Below are positions 1 through 9,372 of a stretch of DNA of 42,646 nt, piece after piece. Made by a program: the position numbers and the translations under genes. Source of the DNA: Lentisphaerae bacterium RIFOXYA12_FULL_48_11 (GTDB taxonomy: Bacteria; Verrucomicrobiota; Kiritimatiellia; UBA8416; YA12-FULL-48-11); NCBI GenBank assembly GCA_001804885.1, contig MHBM01000284.1, forward strand, positions 1 to 42,646, in the 5' to 3' direction. A model generated the notes under the pieces. That model made no database searches. It was not told the DNA's origin and saw nothing but the letters and a program-made list of their open reading frames with translations. Each line of letters begins with the position of its first letter. The first letter of the stretch is position 1.

Positions 1-305
1 CACGAATACTTAACAACCTATAAATTGAATCCACTTACAGGCTTCTCGTATACTTGTATCGTAATTGAATCGGGAACATTTATTTTGAGGAGGGCTGGGC
101 TGTTCGTCGTAAGCAGGAATAATTTAATGTAAACACTCAACGCCCAATGGGAATAACGGAGAGTATTACGTTTACCTGATATACGACAGACTGGCTTTCC
201 TCTTTATCTCCCTCAGTTTTATCCCTACGACAATTACCCATACCGATATACGGATAAGTACGTATGCCATTTGCCGAGAGATATTGATTGCATCCATTAA
301 TCTGA
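1..305. other. Left-end non-coding stretch
   Basis: No open frame with a plausible start and ribosome site is visible on either strand. I see no tRNA cloverleaf, terminator hairpin or repeat here. It may be the 3' flank of a gene lying outside the window. Confidence 0.4.
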
Positions 306-311
306 CAAACC

Positions 312-364
312 TGTCACATTTATGACATACCTTGTCAGATTTGTGACGCTAGATGTCATATAAT
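312..364 (+). promoter_or_regulatory. Promoter with two tandem dyad operators, upstream of the RHS toxin gene
   Basis: Two dyads of the same 5-6-5 design lie in tandem. The first is TGTCA-N6-TGACA at 312-327, a perfect inverted repeat. The second is TGTCA-N6-TGACG at 333-348, with one mismatch. Their centres are 21 bp apart, two helical turns, so a dimeric regulator would sit twice on one face of the DNA. A perfect -10 box TATAAT follows at 359-364. The position expected for the -35 box (336-341) is inside the second dyad and does not resemble TTGACA. The layout therefore fits either an activator-dependent promoter or a repressor covering the -35 region. The spacing resembles CRP/FNR-type sites in form, but the regulator cannot be named. 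A leader of about 150 nt would precede the RHS start. Confidence 0.5.
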
Positions 365-425
365 AGATGCCGTTTGTGAGGTTGATTGGCACGTTTCCTG
401 AAATACAGTTTTCTTTCGCTAGAAC

Positions 426-527
426 TTGACTCCTGAATTCAATTACGTGAACATCCCAAAATTGTTCAACCCCAAGGTCAAAGTCATGGTCATGGTTAAT
501 GAAAAGGTCATGGAGGAACTATCGTGA
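426..527 (+). other. Possible 33-codon leader ORF coupled to the RHS gene
   Basis: An open frame from TTG 426 (or GTG 447) ends with TGA at 525-527. That stop overlaps the GTG start of the RHS gene in a GTGA junction, the usual form of translational coupling. The reading is Lys/Val/Met-rich and looks protein-like, for example NIPKLFNPKVKV. The same bases contain several short GGTCA-type repeats, which may simply create the open frame. No ribosome site is visible before either start. It could be a leader peptide, the tail of a decayed upstream gene, or chance. Confidence 0.2.
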
Positions 528-3500
528 AAGGAGTCACATTTCGTATTTTCCTTGTTCTTGCATCAATACTTACAACTCTATTTATAGGTTCATTTCTTGT
601 TGCTGATTCTGATAACAGTAACAGTGCCGTAAATGCTTTTAATCATGACGCATATGAACTTTATCGATCCCAGCAGGTTAATAATCTTGATGACCTGATT
701 GCCAATTTTGACTACCAGCAGATGACTTTTGTTCCGATAGCTCCCCCTGATCCTGAATTCGTATTGTCTCAAGGGGCGGGATTGCTTTTATTTGACCCTA
801 AAGATTTCCCGGCTGATTTCCTGACGGGACTTGTTGTTTCTGATTCTGACGGTATTCCTGTTTATCCCATAACGATTGCAGAAGACCCGATAACAAGGGA
901 AAAGAAAGTTTACAACAGTACCGGTAAGGAAATTACGGTAGTAGCCCCACGTGCTGATTATAGCTGGGACTGGATTGCCCTTGATTTGAATCCCAGTCTT
1001 TACACTTCCGGTTTGTCAAAAGATTACATAACTGATTATTTGCAATACTTAGATCCATCTCGTGTGGTTGTAAATTATGAGCTTATCCTGAAAAATGATT
1101 TGATTAAATATCTTCTCAAGCAATCGTACGAGGAATCCCTGAGTTCAAGTAGCGATGGCGGTGGAATTATAATGATGGCTTACAATGGACCCGCTGTTAC
1201 CAACCTCAAATTCACCTGCATTGAGCGGAAAACCAATGGAATGATGGTGACCTTGGCGTATCCCTTCAATTTGGCGACATATCCGACAGACTGTTATACG
1301 AACAAGGTTGAGTTTTTTGTATGCAGTAATCTTCTTGATTTGACCTGTGTTTCCAAATGCGTAACCAATGTCAGCTCAACGACAAACTGGATTGAATGGA
1401 CGGACACGGAAGCGGTTGGCACAAATATTCCCATAAGATTTTATTTTGCCGGTAATGCAGACCTAGATTCCGATGGCGATGGATTGAAGGACGCTCAGGA
1501 AAGATATGTTTATCATTCCACATCCACCAATAGGGATAGCGATGAAGACGGGCTTGTTGACGGATACAGCGGGGTAGTGACAACCAATTCCTATCCCGGT
1601 GGTGCTCATACTAACGGGGGACTGTATGTTGAAGGCGAGATGACTTGGAATACAGACCCCAATCTTTCCGATACTGATGATGATGGTATGGAAGACGGCT
1701 GGGAAGTTTCTAACGGTCATGATCCCTTAAATGTCAATGATCCGCCGAATGTAAGAGGCGTAATAACATATACTGGCGGACAGACAGGAAATATAAGAGT
1801 CATTGCAGTTACATCTTCGAACAGCTGGGCGACAAATTATTCAAATGTAATTTCCAGTCCCGGCAATTATCGTATACCTCATCTGCATCTCACAAATTAC
1901 TGGTTAAAAGCCTATAGAGACTCAAATGGTAATGGCACTAATGATACGATGGAAGCGTGGGGTTATTACTCTACAAATTCAATAACGATAACCAATAAAG
2001 TAATAGACATTAATCTTACCCTTACTGACCCTGATGGTGATGGAGATAGTCTGCCGGATTGGTGGGAGGTTTATTACTTTGGGAGTACTGCGACCTATAA
2101 TGGTGCACATGATCCTGATAGCGATACCTATAATAACCTAGAAGAATATACAGCGGGAACAGATCCGACAGATATAGCGAGCCATCCTTGGAATGTCAGC
2201 GGCACAATTTCTTATGATGGGACTCAGACAGGCAAAGTAATCATAATAGCGTCTACTTCCGAGGTAAGCTGGGTTGGACTTGAGGTAGTGACAAATGCTT
2301 CCACCGGGGCATATACCATTACGCATTTACCCCCTAACGCAAATTACTGGGTCAAGGCATGGCGGGATACTGATGGAAGCGGCTCAAATACCTATTGGGA
2401 AGCTTGCGGGTCATCAACAAGCAATCCTGTCTATGTAAATAATAACGTTACTAATATAAATGTTACGCTGACCAACCCTGATACTGATGGGGATGGAATT
2501 GCTGATTACTGGGAACTGGCGAATAGTATGGACCCATTGACCGGGGGAAGGGCTGATGCAATAGGCTGGTGGATGCTGGATGAAAGTTCCGGGACAAATG
2601 CAGTTGATTCATCAGGAAATGGTAATACAGGCATTCTTTATAACGCTGTTTCAAGCACATGGACGGGTGGGGTAATCAGCAATGCCCTTTCTTTTGATGG
2701 CAGTTCATATGTGCTGATTTCTGACAGTGATTTTCTAAAGCCGGATAATGTGAGTGTTTCTCTATGGATTAGACCAGCTACTAATTACTCCAGCGGCACA
2801 ACAACCTTTTTCAGCAAGAAACAGACAGGCACATCTACGGGTTATGCTCTTACCTACGAAAGCGGTTCATTAAAATTCCTTATATGTGCAACGGGGGACA
2901 AGTCTGTAACATATGCCTGCACCCTTACCAATGGGGTCTGGCATCATATTAGCGGAACTTATGGCGGAGCATATCATAGGCTCTACCTTGATGGCGTTCT
3001 TAAGGTGCAGACGAATTATAACTGGGGGACAGGATCGGGTGCAATGAATCAGGGGGCAGTCAATCCCCGGATAGGAGCATCTGCTGATTCAACACCTACA
3101 AATTATTTCTCAGGTATTATTGATGATGTGGCTGTTTTTAACAGGGAATTGACCAGCAATGAGGTTTACGGCATTTCTGAACTGGGGGCTGATTCCAATG
3201 CAGATGGTGTTTCCAATTTTGAACAGTCCAAGCTTGATGCTGATAATGACGGCATAGTTGATTCTTGGGAGATTCAGAATTTCGGCAATCTTTCCAGAAC
3301 TCCGAATATAACAGTTACAAGTGGTGGAACAATTCAGGCAGGCATAGATGCTTCTTCGAGTGGTAATCTTGTTCTTGTTAAGCGAGGGACATATAAAGGG
3401 GCAGGGAACACGGATCTAACTTTTTCGGGCAAGAACATTACGCTGATTTCAGAGGCTGGAGCTGAGTCTACTATTATTGATTGTGAACGAACAGCTCAGG

Positions 3501-6500
3501 GGTTCAGGTTTGAGAACAGTGAGAACACAAATGCTGTATTAAGTGGTTTTACTGTTTGCAACGGGTATGCTGGCTTGGGAGGTGCGGTATATTGTTCTCA
3601 GGCAAGTCCTACTCTCAGATATAATACTTTTGCAAACAATCTGGCTGTTACGGGAGGTGCGGTATATGTAATAGCCGCTAACCCTGTGATTTCGGATTGC
3701 ACGATTGTATCAAACACTGCTTATTCGGCTGGTGGAGGAATATCTGCCGAAGCGTTATTAAACTGTGTAAGTTATTTTCCATTACAATTTGAGAGTATCG
3801 GCTCTTCTCCTACGATTCAAGGATGTGAGATAAAGAAGAATTATGCTGCTGACGGGGCAGGTATTTATCTCTCAGATACTACGCCTTTCGCTGACCTAGC
3901 TGATGCAGATCATTCAACAGGAACACCGGTCATTGTGGGATGCAAGATTAATAACAATACGGCTCAGAAATCCTGTGGAATATCATCAATGTCGGGAAGT
4001 GCTATTGCTGCATTTCATTTTGTCAAACCTACTATTGTTAATACTTCAATTTGCAGGAACAAGGGGAATGGTGTTAATAGTTCGGATGCCAAGTTGATTC
4101 TTCGGAATGCTACGATTGGTCAGAATAAAGGTTTGAATACACCTTATAGTTATGGTTCTGGCGTTTCAGTCGTGAATGGATTTACCACCTCATATGCAAC
4201 GCTTATTAATTGCATTGTCAGGACAAATGCCCCTCAGGAAGATCAGATATTTATGCCATCTGCGTCTCTTGGTTCCTGTACGGTCAGTTATACCTGTTAC
4301 GACTCTTCTCATAATACAAACGGTATTTCCAACTACACCTCATATGGTTCCGGTAACACGAATGTTAATCCTCTTATCTGCCGTGATGGACATATACAGA
4401 AAACTTCTCCCTGTATTGGGGCAGGAACAACCAATAGTGCCCCTTTCGACGATATGGATGGTGAGACCCGAAGCGTTCCTGTTGATATGGGATGCGATGA
4501 GTTCAAGGGGACGGGAGACGCTGATGATTTGCCGGACTGGTTTGAGGAAACATACTTCGGTGATGAGACCTCCGGTGATTCTGCTGCTGATACCGATGGT
4601 GATGGTCTTACAAACTTGCAGGAATACATTGCAGGAACAAACCCAAAGGTAAACCCCGGTGATTCTGATGGGGATGGTCTCAACGATGATAAGGAAGAAT
4701 ATTACAACACAGATCCATTCTTCTGGGATTCTGATGACGATGGATTGCCGGATGGTTGGGAGATTGAGCACAATTTTGACCCTGCGGTTGCAAACAGCCC
4801 TACTGCTAACAGTGATGGTGATGCTTGGACGGATGAGCAGGAATATATTCAGGGCACAGATCCATGGGACAACGATACCGATAACGATTTTAAGAATGAT
4901 TCAGAAGATGCTGATCCGCTTGACCCAACAAATACCGCAACAGCCGACTCAACCAACACAGTCACGATGACCCTTACTGTTGGTGATTCCAGCGGTTCTC
5001 ATTCTGAAATGTGGGTGCTTTCCGTAGATACCTTTGTTCTTAGGATGCCTCATGTTTCTGAAACGTCTTATGTATTTACCAAAACATTCAGGTTGCCTAG
5101 AGGAAAAGATTATCAAGGATACTTGCAGGCGTTAGGTGATTCAAAGGGTTATCCTCCGGACGGCGATTATGACGCTGATGTAGCAGGCGAAGGAATTATT
5201 ATTGAAGATCCGATGGGAGTGCTGGGCGGGTATCACAATAATTCAGGGTTTACTTCCGGTATGCGATATTTCACGGTTCATACTGGTTCAAGCTCTGCGA
5301 ATACAAATAACTGTTCCAATCCCAGTCCTGAAAATTCCAATACAATAGATCCGATTAACACCCAGAACGGTAATGTAACTCTTAACCAGACCGATATAGT
5401 TATACCTTGTCCGGGTTTGAGCCTTTCATTTGAGCGTTACTATAACAGTCGCTCAACGTTTACGAACAGTAGTCTTGGGGCATGTTGGGCTAACTCCTAT
5501 GAAATATTCCTTGAGACAAGAACCAATGCAACCTACAAGGGCGTTTATGGTAACTGGCAGGTTCTTAATATGCCACAGGGACAACAGCACTGGTTCCAGT
5601 CAACTAATGGCATTTTCAAGAGTCCCCGTGATAACAACCTTGTGCTTGCCTCTTCCGCAACCAATTATGTTGTTTCTCTGCCCGGTAGTTACAGTTGGGC
5701 GTTTAGTACTAACGGCGTCCTCCTTAACATGACGGAAGCCTTTGGGAATACTTTGACCTTTACCTACACTAATTCATACCCCAACCAGAGAATCAGCCGT
5801 ATAGACCATAACAATGGACAGTATTTAAGCTTCACATTTACGAATTCATTATGGCTCTCTAGGGTGAATACGCCTTCAAATAACTTCTATGTATCTTACA
5901 GCTATAATGCCAGTAATGAGCTTACCAATGTTGTGAGGAATATTTCTTCAGGCACTCAGGTTACAAGATATCTTTATGATGCTTCTACCCACAGCCTGAC
6001 TCAGAAGGTTAATGCCCTTAATGAGAAATTTAACTACGGGTATTTCTATACGAACCTGCTGGGCAAAACAGTATCCTATGGCACATCAATGTGGCTTAAT
6101 ACCAATTACTACCAGCATACAGTCAATTATACCAATCAGGGCGTTAATAAAACTCAGGTTACTTATGCTCGCAACGGAACAAGCCAGAGTCATGTTTATA
6201 CCTATGATCCGATAGTAAACATGATTAAGAGTCAGCTCGGTCCCAATGGCACAAATCTTGGAATTCGCTACACGATAAATACTGCATTGGATACCACTGA
6301 AGAAACAATATTCGATGATTCCATAGGAAGTTATGCAAAGACTTTAAGAAGTTATGACACCAACCATAATGTTACCTATCAGGGCAGTTCTTATAATGTA
6401 AGCTCAACTACAAATTGGTGGAGTTATACATGGAATAATACTTATAAACTGCCTGCATCTATAACAGACCCCGCAGGTTCTAAGGTTGAATTCAGCTATA

Positions 6501-8947
6501 CTAACGGTCTTGTTTCCCAAGCCAGCGTCTATTATGCGAGCGGTCAGTGTTATAATACAACCTTTGGCTATACAACCGCTGGACTTCTTTCAGCCGTTAC
6601 AAATGCCAATCAACATTATATACGCTATTATTATAACTCATATGGCTTCCAGACTTCTTCAGTGCCTCAATTGGGTCCGACGGTAAGTTACGCCTATAAT
6701 ATACTCGGTTCAGTTACTAATATTTCATTGCCTTGGTCTTCGGGAACAAGGAATACAAAATTCACGGTTAATGAGCTGGGCTGGACAACGAATATTATCT
6801 TTCCAGACGGCACAACAAATAAGTTCTGGTTTGATTCTCTAGGAAATGTAACTAACTACCTCAACGCAAACAGCAGGACAACCCGTTATACTTATGCTCC
6901 GACAAGAAAACTGTCTTCTGTTGTAAGGGAGGTTGGTAATGGCACATGGGCAACAAATACCTTCACCTATGATAACCAGTTCAATACACTTAGAATAACT
7001 GATGAGCGTGGGCGTGGGGTTGAGTCATATGTTCTGGATATTCAGGATAGACCGATAACGATTACCAATCTTGAAGCCCAGACCATGAGCGTTGTTTACG
7101 GTGTTGGCGATTTCGTTAAAAAGATTACAAGGTTTGATGGAACGTCTGTGAGTAATGATTTCAATTATGACGGGCGTATTTCCAAAACAACTTATTCTGA
7201 TGCCACAAATTTCTTCTCTTACTATGGGAATGGATTACTGATGTCTGCCAGCAACAGGACCGGCTCTGTGATCTCCAACTTCTTTGATATGGCTAACCGA
7301 TTGACTTCATCTGTATCTGCAATCAGTAATCTTGCATCTACAGTTAATTACACTTACTTCCCGGCAGGTCAGGTTTCTAATGTAGTTTCTATAGGGGTAA
7401 CGAATACATATGCTCTTGATAACGCTGACAGGATTTCTACGTTACAGACTCCGGCAACGACATTCAATTTCCTCTACAATTCCTATAACGGTCTTGTTTC
7501 GGCGGTAAGTAATTCCATCGTAAATGTTGCTTATGGATTTGACACGATGGACAGGGCAACAAATATTACTTGGCGGAAAACTTCAGGCGGAACAATACAG
7601 AAAAGTTTTGCCTACAGGTTCAGCAATGTCGGGATGATTACCAATGTTATCTATGAGAACGGGGAAAGAGCTGTTTACGCCTATGATGGCTTGGATAGGT
7701 TGACTAATGTGTCGCTCTACAATTCCGTCGGGACTCTGACGAATTATTTGAATTATGCATATGACCTTGCCGGAAACAGAACCAATGTTATGGGCACAGG
7801 CGTTACAAATAAATACGTTTATTCCGGAACTGGTAATAAGCTCGTAACATGGGGAGCAAACACTACCAACCTCTACGATACCGCAGGGAATATCACCAAC
7901 ATAAAATATTCTGCCACCTTTAATCTTGGGCTTACCTACAACCAGCAATATCAGGTAACTTCAATTAAGACCAATGGCGTTGTCTGCGAGAGTTACCAGT
8001 ACGATTCATTAGGCAGAAGAATAAAGATTGCTAACGGGTCTGAAACTAACTTCTGCGTTTACGACGGTGCAAATGTAGTAGCTGACCTTAACGCAGCAGG
8101 GACAGTGCAGAGAACCTATGTCTGGGCTGGAATTGATAACCTGCTCTCAATGACAAGTTACACTGGGGGAGTTACTAAAACTTATTATCCCTTGAAAGAC
8201 CATCTGGGTTCAATCGTTGCAATGGTTGATTCATCTACCGGTAACATAGTTGAAAATTACCGATATGATGCTTTTGGTCGGACTACTGTAATGAACGCCA
8301 GCAGTAATGTCCTGACCCAGTCTGCTATTGGTAACAGGTATTGCTGGACAGGAAGGGAATACAGTTATAAGACAACTTTATATTTCCACCGCAGCCGTTT
8401 CTATGATTGTGTAACGGGGAGGTGGATAAGTCCTGATAAGATTGGCATTGCGGGCGGCGGAAATTTGTACGTTGCATTTAATAACGCACCAACGGTTTTT
8501 GTAGACCCAAGTGGATTATGTCCTGAGGAAATAAAATCAATCTCATGGTGGGATATGTATGTTGGGGGTTGGCAAAACAGGAATATGCAGACCGTCATGG
8601 ATTACCAACAGTATTTTTACGATAACAATCTTCTATTCCAGTGGTATTCCGATGCGGTTAATTTTATTGATACGTTGGGTGGATTCGCTCCTCCTGTAGA
8701 CCCGAATATACAATATGGAATGCCTCCATCAAGACCCAGTAGAATGAATCAAAATAGACCAAGGGGTGTAGACAGAGTTGAGCGTCCTCATATTCCCGGA
8801 CAGGAGCCCCATGTTCATTATGCCAATGGCACTGCATCAACGCAGAGCGGTGCTATTCACGACGCACATCGTGGAATCCCGAATCCGAGCAATCGAATTA
8901 GAGCATGGCTTGAGAGCCACGAATGGATTCCTCCCAGAAGAAATTAA
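524..8947 (+). CDS. Giant secreted RHS-repeat polymorphic toxin with type 3 calcium repeats, LamG and beta-helix regions
   Basis: The 2807-residue product starts at GTG 524, 6 nt after GGAGGA at 512-517. A hydrophobic segment at about residues 8-26 looks like an export signal. Asp-rich thrombospondin type 3-like repeats (DSDGDG type) occur near 313-400, 500-540, 650 and 1356-1480. A LamG-like concanavalin domain spans about 680-885, and a parallel beta-helix-like region about 928-1323. A DUF6531-type segment near 1608 (NTQNGNVTLNQTD) opens the RHS/YD repeat cage. The RHS core contains KDHLGSIV, YDAFGR and WISPDKIG, and ends with DPSGL at 2661-2665. The last 142 residues are a variable tip containing HVHYANG, GAIHD and a C-terminal WLESHEWIPP. 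By family rules the cage encloses this tip, which acts on a competitor. The tip resembles short putative nuclease tips, which I cannot name safely. The first DPxG motif of the core is DKIG here. The next gene is probably its immunity gene. Confidence 0.88.
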   Translation: MKGVTFRIFLVLASILTTLFIGSFLVADSDNSNSAVNAFNHDAYELYRSQQVNNLDDLIANFDYQQMTFVPIAPPDPEFVLSQGAGLLLFDPKDFPADFLTGLVVSDSDGIPVYPITIAEDPITREKKVYNSTGKEITVVAPRADYSWDWIALDLNPSLYTSGLSKDYITDYLQYLDPSRVVVNYELILKNDLIKYLLKQSYEESLSSSSDGGGIIMMAYNGPAVTNLKFTCIERKTNGMMVTLAYPFNLATYPTDCYTNKVEFFVCSNLLDLTCVSKCVTNVSSTTNWIEWTDTEAVGTNIPIRFYFAGNADLDSDGDGLKDAQERYVYHSTSTNRDSDEDGLVDGYSGVVTTNSYPGGAHTNGGLYVEGEMTWNTDPNLSDTDDDGMEDGWEVSNGHDPLNVNDPPNVRGVITYTGGQTGNIRVIAVTSSNSWATNYSNVISSPGNYRIPHLHLTNYWLKAYRDSNGNGTNDTMEAWGYYSTNSITITNKVIDINLTLTDPDGDGDSLPDWWEVYYFGSTATYNGAHDPDSDTYNNLEEYTAGTDPTDIASHPWNVSGTISYDGTQTGKVIIIASTSEVSWVGLEVVTNASTGAYTITHLPPNANYWVKAWRDTDGSGSNTYWEACGSSTSNPVYVNNNVTNINVTLTNPDTDGDGIADYWELANSMDPLTGGRADAIGWWMLDESSGTNAVDSSGNGNTGILYNAVSSTWTGGVISNALSFDGSSYVLISDSDFLKPDNVSVSLWIRPATNYSSGTTTFFSKKQTGTSTGYALTYESGSLKFLICATGDKSVTYACTLTNGVWHHISGTYGGAYHRLYLDGVLKVQTNYNWGTGSGAMNQGAVNPRIGASADSTPTNYFSGIIDDVAVFNRELTSNEVYGISELGADSNADGVSNFEQSKLDADNDGIVDSWEIQNFGNLSRTPNITVTSGGTIQAGIDASSSGNLVLVKRGTYKGAGNTDLTFSGKNITLISEAGAESTIIDCERTAQGFRFENSENTNAVLSGFTVCNGYAGLGGAVYCSQASPTLRYNTFANNLAVTGGAVYVIAANPVISDCTIVSNTAYSAGGGISAEALLNCVSYFPLQFESIGSSPTIQGCEIKKNYAADGAGIYLSDTTPFADLADADHSTGTPVIVGCKINNNTAQKSCGISSMSGSAIAAFHFVKPTIVNTSICRNKGNGVNSSDAKLILRNATIGQNKGLNTPYSYGSGVSVVNGFTTSYATLINCIVRTNAPQEDQIFMPSASLGSCTVSYTCYDSSHNTNGISNYTSYGSGNTNVNPLICRDGHIQKTSPCIGAGTTNSAPFDDMDGETRSVPVDMGCDEFKGTGDADDLPDWFEETYFGDETSGDSAADTDGDGLTNLQEYIAGTNPKVNPGDSDGDGLNDDKEEYYNTDPFFWDSDDDGLPDGWEIEHNFDPAVANSPTANSDGDAWTDEQEYIQGTDPWDNDTDNDFKNDSEDADPLDPTNTATADSTNTVTMTLTVGDSSGSHSEMWVLSVDTFVLRMPHVSETSYVFTKTFRLPRGKDYQGYLQALGDSKGYPPDGDYDADVAGEGIIIEDPMGVLGGYHNNSGFTSGMRYFTVHTGSSSANTNNCSNPSPENSNTIDPINTQNGNVTLNQTDIVIPCPGLSLSFERYYNSRSTFTNSSLGACWANSYEIFLETRTNATYKGVYGNWQVLNMPQGQQHWFQSTNGIFKSPRDNNLVLASSATNYVVSLPGSYSWAFSTNGVLLNMTEAFGNTLTFTYTNSYPNQRISRIDHNNGQYLSFTFTNSLWLSRVNTPSNNFYVSYSYNASNELTNVVRNISSGTQVTRYLYDASTHSLTQKVNALNEKFNYGYFYTNLLGKTVSYGTSMWLNTNYYQHTVNYTNQGVNKTQVTYARNGTSQSHVYTYDPIVNMIKSQLGPNGTNLGIRYTINTALDTTEETIFDDSIGSYAKTLRSYDTNHNVTYQGSSYNVSSTTNWWSYTWNNTYKLPASITDPAGSKVEFSYTNGLVSQASVYYASGQCYNTTFGYTTAGLLSAVTNANQHYIRYYYNSYGFQTSSVPQLGPTVSYAYNILGSVTNISLPWSSGTRNTKFTVNELGWTTNIIFPDGTTNKFWFDSLGNVTNYLNANSRTTRYTYAPTRKLSSVVREVGNGTWATNTFTYDNQFNTLRITDERGRGVESYVLDIQDRPITITNLEAQTMSVVYGVGDFVKKITRFDGTSVSNDFNYDGRISKTTYSDATNFFSYYGNGLLMSASNRTGSVISNFFDMANRLTSSVSAISNLASTVNYTYFPAGQVSNVVSIGVTNTYALDNADRISTLQTPATTFNFLYNSYNGLVSAVSNSIVNVAYGFDTMDRATNITWRKTSGGTIQKSFAYRFSNVGMITNVIYENGERAVYAYDGLDRLTNVSLYNSVGTLTNYLNYAYDLAGNRTNVMGTGVTNKYVYSGTGNKLVTWGANTTNLYDTAGNITNIKYSATFNLGLTYNQQYQVTSIKTNGVVCESYQYDSLGRRIKIANGSETNFCVYDGANVVADLNAAGTVQRTYVWAGIDNLLSMTSYTGGVTKTYYPLKDHLGSIVAMVDSSTGNIVENYRYDAFGRTTVMNASSNVLTQSAIGNRYCWTGREYSYKTTLYFHRSRFYDCVTGRWISPDKIGIAGGGNLYVAFNNAPTVFVDPSGLCPEEIKSISWWDMYVGGWQNRNMQTVMDYQQYFYDNNLLFQWYSDAVNFIDTLGGFAPPVDPNIQYGMPPSRPSRMNQNRPRGVDRVERPHIPGQEPHVHYANGTASTQSGAIHDAHRGIPNPSNRIRAWLESHEWIPPRRN

Positions 8948-8963
8948 ATTAAGGAAATTGAAT

Positions 8964-9185
8964 GTGAAAATATTTGGATATGTGAAGAATAGTAACGATG
9001 AAAAGATTGTGGAGATGGAAGAAATTACTATTCAGGCGAGTCCGGCTGATTTAAAGAAAGTTGCAAAATTTATACTAAAATCGGCAGAACTCATGTCTGA
9101 ACACGGTGATGATTTTGGACATGAGCATTTCAAAGACAGTTATAAAATCGGCAAAAACTTTCCTGAGATTATCGTGTCCAAATAA
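8964..9185 (+). CDS. Probable immunity protein of the RHS toxin (Imm32-like)
   Basis: This is a 73-residue cytoplasmic-type protein without a signal peptide. GTG 8964 is chosen as start because AAGGA at 8951-8955 is well spaced from it, whereas TTG 8958 is too close. It begins 16 nt after the RHS stop, on the same strand. That is the canonical place for an immunity gene directly behind a toxin tip. Features seen are EEITIQASPADLKKVAKFI, an Asp/His-rich stretch GDDFGHEHFKD and an ending FPEIIV. From memory these match the Imm32 family of polymorphic-toxin immunity proteins. It should bind and block the RHS tip inside the producer. The family name is less certain than the immunity role suggested by position. 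Confidence 0.68.
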   Translation: MKIFGYVKNSNDEKIVEMEEITIQASPADLKKVAKFILKSAELMSEHGDDFGHEHFKDSYKIGKNFPEIIVSK

Positions 9186-9320
9186 TACCCAACAATTCCT
9201 CTCATCCCCCTTACACCCTTCCTCCGTTCACCAAGTCGAAAGGCATCTCTTTGACCACCTCTTCTTGAATTTCTTGTCGCCCATGTCCCTATAGAGTTAT
9301 CTTTTCCGTAACATTCCATC

Positions 9321-9349
9321 TTGTTTCTAGGTGGTTCTCTCGTTATTAT
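9321..9349 (+). promoter_or_regulatory. Sigma70-like promoter for the secreted coiled-coil gene
   Basis: TTGTTT at 9321-9326, a 17-bp spacer, and TATTAT at 9344-9349 form a good sigma70-type promoter. The predicted transcript start is about 17 nt before the ATG at 9373, and GGAGG at 9364-9368 lies between them. Confidence 0.5.
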
Positions 9350-9372
9350 CAATTCATTCTACTGGAGGACTT

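Noticed and set aside
4176..4771. Overlapping open frames of 100-158 codons on both strands inside the RHS gene
   Set aside because: They mirror the Asp/Gly-rich repeat codons of the RHS gene and lack ribosome sites.
8778..9185. Longer form of the immunity gene starting inside the RHS tip
   Set aside because: It would overlap the toxin tip in another frame; GTG 8964 has a proper ribosome site and matches the expected immunity-protein length.
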